Shown: one piece after another, positions 45,901-57,900 of the stretch
Position numbering within the stretch: the first letter of the stretch is position 1
How the letters are laid out: the number at the start of each line of letters is the position of its first letter
NCBI RefSeq assembly: GCF_033807715.1
Contig: NC_084599.1
Location: forward strand, 14,358,625-14,422,624
Direction: 5' to 3'
Origin: Cololabis saira
Taxonomy: Eukaryota > Chordata > Actinopteri > Beloniformes > Belonidae
DNA: 64,000 nucleotides
The notes under the pieces: model-generated
What the model was told of the DNA's origin: nothing
Seen by the model: the letters and a program-made list of their open reading frames with translations, nothing else
The model's database searches: none
Made by a program: the position numbers and the translations under genes

Positions 45901-48900
45901 TGCCACTCCACTCATTTATTGATTCAGTTATTTTTTTTTTAAAGATGTTTTCAAGGCTGTTTCTGACAAACGAGTTTCCATCTTCCATCTAGCAACACAA
46001 TACAGAACAGCAAAAATAAGTCAGATTTGCTAATCAAGATGCAAAAGATTAGATAAAAGACTGGCAGACTATCACATCCACCTTTCTGTCTGAAGTGAAT
46101 CACATCTGAGAGAATCTTCTAATAAAGGAATAGGGGTTTTGATGAATGCAGCATGATTTGAGGTTGATATCAAAGGAGATACAGATGGAAAGCCTTTATA
46201 ATTCAGCAATAATGTGGTCCTGCTGTTGTAACAGAACCCTGGACAGCTCAGCCTTACATATTCATTCATTCATCTTCTCTCACTGCTTCAATCCTGTTAA
46301 GGTACATAAAGATGATGGGACCTATTCTTGGTGTGAAGAACGCTGGGAAAGAAGGGCACACGCTGGACACGCTGGACAGTCCATTACAGGGCATAATTAC
46401 ATATTTTCAGATAAAAGTGGCCCTAAATAAAGTGACAGTGGTACATTTTTCTGAAATCTTTTGTGTCGGCTCTCACTTCAGACATCAAAATAAGGTGTAT
46501 GCTTTCAAGCGCATCAAAAGTGGTGTTGTTTGTTGTTTTTTTTTAAGATGTTCCTTTTAAAAAGGCAAATCTTCTAACACAGGGGTCGGCAACCCAAAAT
46601 GTTGAAAGAGCCATATTGGACCAAAAACAAATATGTCTGGAGCCGCAAAAAATGAAAAGTCTTGTATAAACCTTAGAATGAAGACAAATGGTGAAAGGAG
46701 AAATGTCGAAAAAAGTCAAAATGTGGAGATTAATGTTGAAGTACAATCTTGAGAAAAAAGTTGAAATGTTGAGAAAAAAGTCGAAATGGTGAGAAAAAAG
46801 TTGAAATGTTGAGAAAAAAGTCGAAATGGTGAGAAAAAAGTTGAAATGTCGAGAAAAAAGCCGAAATGTCGAGATTAAAAAAGGAAAAAAGGAAGAAAAA
46901 AAGAGGAAAAAAAGGAAAGAAAGAAGAAAAAAGAAAAAAAAACAAGAAAGAAAAAAAGGAAAAAAGAAAAAAGAGAAAAAAATAGAAAATAAAGACAAAG
47001 AAAGAGAAAAAAGGAGGAAAAAAGAAGAAAAAAGGGGAAAAAAGAAGAAAAAAGCAAAAAAAAAAAAAGAAAAATAAAGAAAAAACAGGAAAAAAAAGAG
47101 AAAAAAAGAGAAAAGAAAGAGGAAAAAAAGAGAAAAAAAGGAAGAAAAAAAAAGAAGAAAAAGGGGAAAAAAAGGAAAAAAAGGTGAAACATTTTTGAAA
47201 AAGCTCCAGGAGCCACTAGGGTGGCGCTAAAGAGCCGCATGCGGCTCTAGAGCCGCGGGTTGCGGACCCCTGTTCTAACCCCTTTAACCAGATGGATCTG
47301 TGACTGAGGCCAGAGGAGAAATACAGTAGATGACTTGGAGTTTGGTGATCCTAACATTACAGAAATGATATCTGTGTCCTAGGCACTCTCTTATGCATAC
47401 ATGAGTCTTGGTCCAACAAGCATTTTTTTTTTTTTAAACGTGTACACAATGAGAATATCCATGATTTTATTCCAATTCTGATATTTGACCTGCATCGTCT
47501 GGGGTCTTATCTATCCATCGAGACCAGGCCTATTCATACAGGTTTAATGGTAGTGAAGCTATTCCTGGTTTATTTTGGTAACGTCTGTTTAGCAGGCCGG
47601 GCCTTATAGGGTTCAGGCTGAAAGAAAAAGGAACAAAAACACAAGCAGAGCAGACCTCAGAGTTTTGGCCGTTCATGTAGAGCTGAGGTAATTGTTGGAG
47701 AGTCTCCTCTGACACGTCTTTGTCCAGAGTGCCAGTGATGAGTTGGGGAAAGGCGGAAAACATCAAGTTGAAGAAGATGAGGTACCACTGGTCGATCATA
47801 GCTGAACCAGAGAACCCACAGTAGAACTGAAACCAGAATACGATTGCCACAAACATCTGTGGGAACAAATGCAATGAAGAAACAACTTAACACTCATTCC
47901 CAACTCATCTACATTAAAATATTAACAAGCTAAAAGTGGCTTACAGCGTTCTTGTAGAAGAAATACATGATCATGTTTGCCAGTCGAGAATAACACCAGT
48001 GTCCATGAACCAGCAGAAGCTTCTGGAGATACCGGAAACGTGGGAGAGCAAAGTCACTCGCCATCACCGCCTGCAAAACACCAGAGCCGCCCAACATTCA
48101 GTCTCCTGGTCCTCCTCCCACTGCTGAAGCTTCAACACAAGCAGACATTAGAAAATAACCGTCTGAAACATCTGGCTCTGCTCCACTCACCTGCCTCTCT
48201 TTAATGAAGCTTTGGTGGGTGTAATCTTCCCAAAGCAATAACCCTTAAATGAGCTTCTACCTTATGGGGCTCCCCGCTCTAGCTGTAGGAGGGGTGACAG
48301 TCTCATCCATTGACTTCGTAAGCGCTCCATGTGGTCTGGGACTTACTGTAGATGTTACAGGAGCCTTCTCAACTCTCAATATCATATGTCAATTAGAGCA
48401 ATAACCTTGTTCTTTAGCTGCTGCTGCACTCTAATGTAGTAACGACAGCACGGGGAGGGCAGTCCTGATCATAATGCAGTGGAGCACAGCCTCATCTAGG
48501 GCTGGGCGATATATCGAGATTTTAATATATATCGATATATTTTCAAACACGATATGGTACGAGACAATATCGTTTATATGGGATTTTTTTTTTTTTTTTT
48601 ATGATTTTGATATAGCTTATTTTGTGACAAATTGACTTGAATGTTTTATTTGAGATTTGCACAAATATTTTGTTATTTGCACAACTGTCAACCTCAGTGG
48701 AAAAGTCTGCCTGTTACTGTCTACATTGTATTAATTGCACATTGTATTCTAATTTAATTGTTATGCAGGAAAGGGATATTTGTTTTATTTTATTCAAGAA
48801 GCATTTTTATTCTATATATGCAGCCAGTTTATTTTTATTTCATTTGTTTTATACATTTTGATATTGTGCAGATCTCTGTTAATAAATGTTCCTGTCTGAC

Positions 48901-51900
48901 ATTTGGCACGAGGCTTTGTATTAAAACTGACTGTTTTTTTAAGGGTTTGCCTCAGAAAAAAATGAAGCTAACAGAGATGCTATGCTATAAAGCTTTGGGG
49001 GAAACCCCAATTATGGCACAGAAAAAATATCGATATTTATCGAGTATCGCTATTCAGCTAGAAAATATCGAGATATGACTTTTGGTCCATATCGCCCAGC
49101 CCTAGCCTCATCCTACCAATATGCAGCTCAGCGCAATAAAGACTTCCAGAAAACTGAGCGCTATCTTATAAAGAGAAAGTCCGATTAACAGTGATTAACC
49201 TGGCGGCTCAGTTAAATACAGGATACTGAGGCTTGAACAGATGTGCTGTACAGCAGCACATCTGGGAATCTTCATCTCTGTGTGAGCACTGTTCTGAAAC
49301 ATAAACACGGAGCAGGTTATTTTCCCCCTGTTACAGATGTGAAAGACACCACCTTGCAGCGACCTCAGCACAGGCAGAGGAGCTGGTGTGGGTCCAGTCT
49401 AACCTCAAACGTCCATAAAATGTGCGGCTTCTCTGCAGGACACGGGACGAGCCTCCTGAGTCAGCAGAACAAGGGCAAGCCTATTTATAAAAGGTAACAC
49501 TTGCACTAAGGAGTAATGAAAAGCCATTGACTACACTAAAGAGCCTGTTCTCTTTTACCCTCATCCTCCATCACTCGCCTCCTCTCATACAGAAGATCTC
49601 TATCACTGTGCTGCTTTTTATGATGCGTTTTAAATCACTCGCCCATATATCCCCATCCACCGTGTTCCCTTACCTGCATACCCTCCTGTCCGGAGATCCC
49701 TACGCCAATGTCGGCCACCTGGATCATACTGACGTCATTGGCCCCGTCACCTGTCATAAAGTGAAAGGAAACAGTCCTTCAGATTTGGAAAGATACATTC
49801 ATGCATGGATGCATGGCCCGGCCAAACTAACAGGCACAACTTGTAAATAACTCAAAAGTAGTAAGAACATCCCATTGGAAACATACAGCGCTGAATAATA
49901 TGTTCCAGCTGGCAACAAGGTATTAACTAATGTAGTGAGCAGCTTCTTATTCCAACCAACCATTTCCAAAAACACAGCCTGTGTTTGTGGAAGATGTTAC
50001 TTTACACAAAACGTTACGCAAGGAGTCGTCCGCCGTCAACGTGAGTTCTGGGTTAAAAAATGAAAGCTGGACAGGAATAACTTATTTGCATAAGCTTATA
50101 GAAATGTTACCATAGCGATTGAGACCCATAGTCAAAGCTGCGGGTGGTCCAACAACATATTAGATTGCTGGGCCAAGAAAAAACGTCCCACAGAGTGTAA
50201 TTAATCAGCCAGCTGCTTGATGGCAGCTGATGGCCATCTCATCAAAGGAGATGGATGATATCAGGGTGGCAAGATGCTCAAGCCTTCATGGAGCCACCAG
50301 ATAGTTCAGCTGTGTGATTAGTTTGGTCCTTACTCCCCAGCTGTTTAATAGCTGCACTTTGCCAGCTCTGCAGTCCCTCTCTCCGAGACAGAGGCAGGCT
50401 TCATGACTAACAAGCACAACCTCTAGCTTTACTCCACTCTGTTCAAAGTGTTCATCTTTTTTGTCACTGCAGGTGGTGGAGAAGGTGATGAGTTGGCGGA
50501 GAACAAAACTTTTCAATTATTTTATAGATGTTGTTGTATAAAACTTAACAGCGGTGTCTGATTCAAAAGTAACTGCATTCCAGTGTGAAACAGGAGGGCT
50601 GGGATGGGGAAGCAGTGAAGGATTGAACGTGAGCAGCCGTCTCAGCTGCAGGCAAATTCTACACAGCAATTCAAAATAAGCAAACATTACTTATCTTCTT
50701 ATTCTTGAGTTCTATGAAGCAATAATTAACATCAAACAAGTCTTGGTACGTACTAAACTAGAAATCATGCACACACACATGCAAGTCGATGAGAAGCTCT
50801 TTTTGAGGGATGAGCAGTAAAACTAGTCGTGAACTGTCCCACCTGATATTCTGAATGCTTTCAGACGGACCATCTCAGCACTAAATGAGTTCTGACCTCT
50901 CTGAGATGGTTACTGGTTAACTAACAAAGTTTAACAAGCAAACCATTATTATGGAACCAACTTCCAGTTTGGGTTAAGAAGGCTGACACCACCTCCACCT
51001 TTAAAACCAAACTTAAAACCTTTCTGTTCAGTAAACCTCTAGTTAGTGTTTAGTGTTCAGTAAACCTCTAGTTAGTGTTAGTAAACCTCTAGTTAGTGTT
51101 AGTAAATCTCTAGGTAGTGTAAACTCCTAGAGAGTGTGTTAGAGTCAGTAGTCGTAGCTTCAGCTATAGAACAAAACTATAATAGTTGGTCTCAAACATA
51201 GCTTTGTGGCAGATATGCTGCTATAGGCCTCTGCTGCAGGGGGGCACCGACATGATCCGCTGGGCGGTGCCTCTCACCCTTCTCTTCTCCTCTTCCATTT
51301 TTTAGTTATTATAAGTATGTCCTAGCCATCATTTTTGTCCATCGTTCTTGTAGTTTTCTGTGCTGGTCTGCCCCCCCCTTTTCTCTTTTGTGCATGTTTG
51401 CAGGCCGGAGCTTCAGGAGCTGCATGCTGACCTGCAGTCCCCGCTCTGATCATCCCACTGCTGCTTCCACCTGTCTGTGGCCACGGTTACATGATGTTTT
51501 TTAATTCTGAATTAATTATTCCGAATTAAATAATTCAGATTTAAACTATTTTCCTTTGAGTTTACATGGAAATAGTAAGTCCGAATTGAGGTTTACATGG
51601 AAAACACATTTGATTGGCTTTATCCAATTCCTCTTAAGGTCTGGGGGTTGGGAAGGGTTCTGATTGGATAGGGGGGGGCGCCGGAAGTTACGTCTACGGG
51701 AAGAAAAACAAACTTAGCCGCTACAACTTTGAAAAGCTCACAATTTCACACAGTTTCCCTACATCTGTTATCTTAATTATTTCCAGGTCCTCCAAGCTAT
51801 TAATTAAACAAATGGTCTCTACTCTTGACCACCGTTTACTGCGTGCTGCCATCTTGAAACTTTGTTTGGAAAACAAGCCCAGCGCGGAATATAAGCGTCA

Positions 51901-54900
51901 TCGCGACAGACGGGCGAGGGAACGAGCAGCGCAGAAAGACCGGAATTAATTTAAAGTGGAATGAGTGTAAACATGATCGCGGAATTATTCTATTCGGATT
52001 TAAAATCGGAATAAACCAGCCACTTACTTCGGAATTAAGTTTAATTCGGAATGGCCATTTTCATTTGGAATTAGGTGTTTACATGGTCATTTTTTATCAT
52101 TTTAAAATCAGATTTAATTTTAATTCTGAATTAAAGAGGAATTAAATTTCCCATGTAAATGCACTCTGTGTGGATGTCTGCAATATGCTTGCTGACATCC
52201 TGCCCCCCCGACCGCCTCAGTGTCTGCTGTCTGCACCTGTTTATTAGTCGTCCCTGTAGTGCACTCGCTGGCCATTGTGTCTGAGTCTCTCCTCTGTCTG
52301 TTCTTTATTCTCTCTCTGTTTTCTCTTTTCCTGCTCTGCCCAGCTGGCCTCCGGGAGGAGGGTCCCCCCTTATGATCCAGGTCCTGCACCAGGTTTCTTC
52401 CCTCCTAAAAAGGTTAAGGTTAAGGTTTTTCTCCCACTAGGGGATTTTTTTACCTGCCATTGTTTATGTTATGTTTATGTAATAATTGCTCGGGGGTCAT
52501 GTAGACGCTATATAGATAAAATTGAATTGAAAAATTGAAACAAAGTCACTTGATGTTATCACCATGTAGTTATATATGGTTAAACAGATCTTTTTTTGTG
52601 ATTGCGGCACGGAAACCTACAAGCCCGGTGTGTGAAAGCAACTTCAGCAACATCACCTTTAGCCTTTCAGCTGGTCACGGTTGGACACACTAGCTTTCCA
52701 TGTTGGCACAGCACAACACCAAGAACCAGTCACTTGCACGCAAACTACTTAGTGAACCCAAAGGGAGACTAAAACATCCACTCTTCCTGCAAGTTTATTA
52801 CGTTTTTACGGCAGTTATTACCAGCACTGTAATTCCATAGCATAGATGTCACACTGACAAGAGGATCATCGCAGGATTCAGTCTCCCTTTGGAAACCAAA
52901 CTGAGTGGTTGTGGCCTGAAACTGGCCAGGCGAGGCATATTTTCCACAAACTGGCCGGACGTGAGCTGAAGTGGGAGTTTGAGCTGATAATGACTTAAAC
53001 TGAGATCCTGAAGGGTGCAGACAGAATTGGGTGAAGCAGCAGTTGCTTCTTTGACAAGCTCATTGTCATTTGAAACAGAGAGCGTGAGAACAATGGCTGT
53101 GCTTAGACGTGGGCTGTATTTACATGTGAAACAATCATCTATGAGAGGACGCTGCTTAGCTCAGTCATGCAGTCAGGATACTTCTGCAGACAGGAAAAGA
53201 GGGATCTAAAAGGAAATTCTGCTTGAAGGACTCTTCTGGCATCAGTCTGCCATTACATTTGTCATAGTTTATTCAAATGGTCACTAGCTTCGACAACAGC
53301 TGCTTATTTCTTGAAAGCAAAAGTAAAATGAAAAAATCCAGGAACAGAAAACACTGAGGAAGTGCAAATGGGTACGAGAGCAGTCCTGTTCTACTGGCAG
53401 CAGCAGGTTTAGGAATGAATCCTGGTTCAATACGTGGAAAGCTGAATAATGGTGTACAACAGTCACTTTCACTGGAATATTGATAAAAAAAAACTACATG
53501 AATTGACATAGATTTAAACAGGAAACAGGAGGTAGTTGTTGGCAGATTATTGGATATTTATCAGCAGCATGAACAAAGCGGGCACAAATACTGTACAGCT
53601 TCAAACATTCATACGGTCCTTCCGCAGAAGGATAATATTAGTGCAAAGAAGCCCAGTCCAGATGCTCTAGTTTGCGAGACAATAATGTGCTTTTTCTTTT
53701 TTACTAATGTCTGCGTAGTTTAGGTATAATTATATATACACACAATGTGATCTTGCAGCAGATGTACGTTTTCCTGCACATATGTGGGAGTAAAGGTGAC
53801 ACCAGCCCTCTGACAGTCTAATCTAACAAACTTTATTAGGACCTGAGACAGATTCTGTCAAAGAGGACTAAAATCACAGTGAAGTACAGAAAGACAGACA
53901 AAGACAGAAGACTGTGATGGATGTTGTGTGTGTTAGTGATAAAGCATTGGTGTGCGTGTAGTGTGGTGTGATGTGTGTAAATGAGTGTCTGGTGTTTTTG
54001 TGGTTCTGTTTGATGTAACCCCCTGATTTGTGCAAGAGCTGAAACAGTCGGAGCTGCAGAGACCCTTAAAGCAGTGAGGTCGACCTTCAACACGAGTTCA
54101 GCAACAACTTCGGGTCAAATCACAGTTGGTACCGGTGTGTTGGGTCAGAGTCATGCAGCAGACCTCCCCCAGTGCACTAGATTCCCTCTCAAGTCCATCA
54201 GGGACCCTCTAACCAGCCAGCACCCCCCCACCTCCCCCAAAAATCAGGGGTACACCCTGGATAGGTGTCCAGTCCAACAAAGAAATGTCCCTCTTTCATT
54301 TGATAAAACTTCTTGTCAAAAACTGCTGGGCTACTACAGGTCTCAGAAAATTAGAATATTGTGATAAAGTTCTTTATTTTCTGTAATGCAATTAAAAAAA
54401 CAAAAATGTCATACATTCTGGATTCATTACAAATCAACTGAAATATTGCAAGCCTTTTATTATTTTAATATTGCTGATTATGGATATTCAAATTTTTTGA
54501 GATAGGATATTTGAGTTTTCTTAAGCTGTAAGCCATGATCAGCAATATTAAAATAATAAAAGGCTTGCAATATTTCAGTTGATTTGTAATGAATCCAGAA
54601 TGTATGACATTTTTGCATTACAGAAAATAAAGGACCTTATCACAATATTCTATTTTTCTGAGACAGTCCTGTATATGAGCAAGAAAACAATATTCAATAT
54701 CAAACTTCTCTTTTATAAGTGAGGGGTTACAACTTCAAACTAAATATTTACTTCCAACGGCTCAATGTCAAATCGGTTTCAAAAATCCCCCAAATATTCA
54801 CCACAAAATAATTATAAAAGAAACATTACAGGATCACAGAAGATAAAACCTTGGAGTGTGACTGATAAATCCGTCAGTTGATTAATTTATTTGCCTACTA

Positions 54901-57900
54901 TCATTTTAACAATACTAATGTAAACTAGAAAATTTCTGGAAATTTTGATATGGGCATGCCCTACTGCCCATTCGTCCCCTCTCGCCGCTTTGGTTTAGGG
55001 CTGTAGTGGTTGTGTTCGGGGCGGTTCTATGTCAGTTTGAGGTGTTTACGGTTGTATTGCATTCATTCCTGTGCTCCCAATAGTTATTAATGGGGCGCGC
55101 TTTTTGCCGTCTAGCGTCCCCACTGTAACGCTTTTGACTGAGAAAAGTAATGCCCATCGAGGCACGATGGAGAAGCATCTAACGGTGTATGCCGTGCATG
55201 GGTGCACGTTCCGGTTCAGACTACGTTAACGGATAGGGTTTTTTTCCACCATGGTAAAAAAAACCCATCCGAATGAATGGGGCCATTTGGCATGGATTTT
55301 ACATTAAAGCTTCCTTAAATCACAGCTTCATGAAATTTGAATATGTTGAAGATCACAGCTTGCCGAGTCGGGGAACATTTGTATCATGTCTCTACGATAA
55401 TCTGTTGCCTAGCAACAAGCATCCAAAGTCAAACGGAAATTAAATAAAAAAAGAAAGGGCAATATCGCAAAAACTTTAAAAGTTGACATAATGAGGTTCT
55501 AGGGTCCGTTAGTGCCAATCAGGCCGAGTGTTTGAAAGTTTGAACGATGTCTCTACGATAAAGTCCGGCCGAGCAATAAGCGTCTGAATTTTCGCCTTTT
55601 TTTTTGCTTTTTGGCATCTAGCGTTGCCACGGTAACACTTTTGACTGAGAAAAGTAATGCCCATTGAGGCACGATGGAGACGCATCCAACGATATATGCC
55701 ATGCATGGGTGCACATTGCGGTCCGAGCAGCATTAACAGATTGTTTATTCACATGCTCCCCCATCCAAATGCATAGGTTTTTGTTGCCATGGTAACAAGC
55801 CCCATAGGATAGAATGGGACAATTTAGCTTCAATAGACCTCAGTATGTTGTAGTCCACATCAAGCTGAGTCTTTTAACGTTGGAACCAAGTCTCTACGAT
55901 ACTGCGTTGCCGCGCAACAAGCATCCGAAGTTCCGTTAGCATCAAAATGAGAAGAGTGAAATATCTCAAAAACCGTAATAGCTAGCATGACGGGACTAAA
56001 ATATGTTGCAGTACAAAGCGTCCCGGGTTGGTCAATGTTGTAATGATGTCTGTACGATAAACCGTTGCCTAGCAACAAGCGTCCAAAATAAAAGTGATTT
56101 TTTTTTTAAATTGAAAGTTAAATATCGCAAAAACCGTAATAACTAGCATGATGAAGTTGTATGGTCCTTTAAAGACTATCGGGCCGAGTGTTTGAAAGTT
56201 TGAACGATGTCTCTACGATAAAGTTCGGCCGAGCAATAAGCGCGGGAATTTTCGCCTTTTTTTTTGCTTTTTGGCAACTAGCGTTGCCACGGTAACCCCT
56301 ATTACTGAGAAAAGTAATACCCATCGAATCACGATGGAGACGCATCCAACGATGTATGCCATGTATGGGTGCACGTTGCGGTTCGGGCCGTATTAACGGA
56401 CGAAAAAAAGTGCGGAATAATAAGAATAATAATAAAAAAAGGGAAACCTTTCTAGATACTAATTTAACGCCTTCATTTTTCAGGTTTTCTCGGCCGTGTT
56501 TCATTTTTTGGGGATTTTTTTTTTCCACAACAGAGCGGGGTCATGCTTTACACCCGCTGGTGAGCAGTGGGACCTTTGCGACTTTAGCATGTTAGCGAAA
56601 CGCTAGCAACATTGCCTTTTGGGCCATTCTGGACGATTGCAATATGGTCATGCCACTACTTGGCATGCCCATAATAAATACTAATGCCGGGCTATAAACT
56701 TTTTGCACTTTAGAGCTTTTGCACATAATTCTTGGTATGAGTTTAAACATTTCAATTTCTGTTTAGAGAACGACAACAAAAAAAGATCAGTATTAACATA
56801 ATTAAAACCAGAACACTGATAAGCTGCAGAGGTTGTGACGGTAGTGTAATGATAAGGCTGAAATACTGACATGTATAACAAGAACTTCATCCTTCCCTGC
56901 TCCCTGCAGACGTGTAAGATAAATAGATGTGAACAGTGTTTCCTTCTTGCTGCCACGAACCAAGGAATGACCAAAAAGGAAAAAAAGAAAAAGAAGCCTG
57001 GCGAGCACAAAAGGGATATTCTCCTGAGTGTAGCAGGAACAAATAAATGGAAAACAGGAAAGAGGGTTGTAACTCATGGACATTCCTGTGTCACTGCCGC
57101 TGTGTTCCAGCTTCATTAAGTCACAAAGTATAATATCTAAGAATAACAGTTTGATGTGAGTGGCTGCAGTGCACGAGGGGCGTGTGATGAATGCTGCGAG
57201 TCTCTCCAGGTCTCATTTCCGTGTGGGCTCATCCTGAAATCACAACAGGAGAAACCCACAGGAGCTTCCCTGCAGCTGTCACTCTCAGCTTTCTGAACGT
57301 ACAGCTGCCTGGTAAAAGTATTTTGGTGGGGTATGCAGAGCAAAATACCTGCATGTAAAACACACGTACATGTGGGAGGCAATGCTTGCAGTCTCAAGGC
57401 CAACGCTACCAAAACAGATGTGAGCGTGACATTTATGGATCAAATTCAAATGTAGGGTTTATCTAGTAATAAACCACAACAATGGAGGGAATGGACACAG
57501 GCTTTTAGAAGAATGCCTTATATTGCAAAAATACAACGGTAAACCCTGGACGCCATCTTCACAGCACAATGATCCGCTAACAGAGCGGCCTTCCCGCCCA
57601 CAGGTATAACCACATTACGAGATTTCACATCTACAACAACTGTACTGAGGTGATTTTTTCAACCACATCGGGTCAAATTACATTAAAAAAAAAAAATCTA
57701 TGTATAATTAAGGGTATGCACTTTTGATTGGCAGGCAGCTGGCCGTCGGCACCTCTGCTTGTCAGCACCTGCTGAATCCATTTCATGTGAAGTGAAAGTA
57801 ACCCTGTCAGAAGAGCATCCCTGAAACTCAGCCTGAAGTCGCTAAGCTACAGTCCCTGCAGTGTTTTTATTTGCGGTTCAGACTTTCCAAACAGTTGTAG

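Noticed and set aside
46826..47240. Lys/Glu-rich and Phe/Ser-rich frames of 83-151 aa
   Set aside because: They are products of the polypurine tract within a hAT MITE.
55389..56220. Regularly recurring tctctacgataa blocks as an array-like defence locus
   Set aside because: The blocks lie inside one inverted-repeat-bounded element with other repeated modules and no associated genes.
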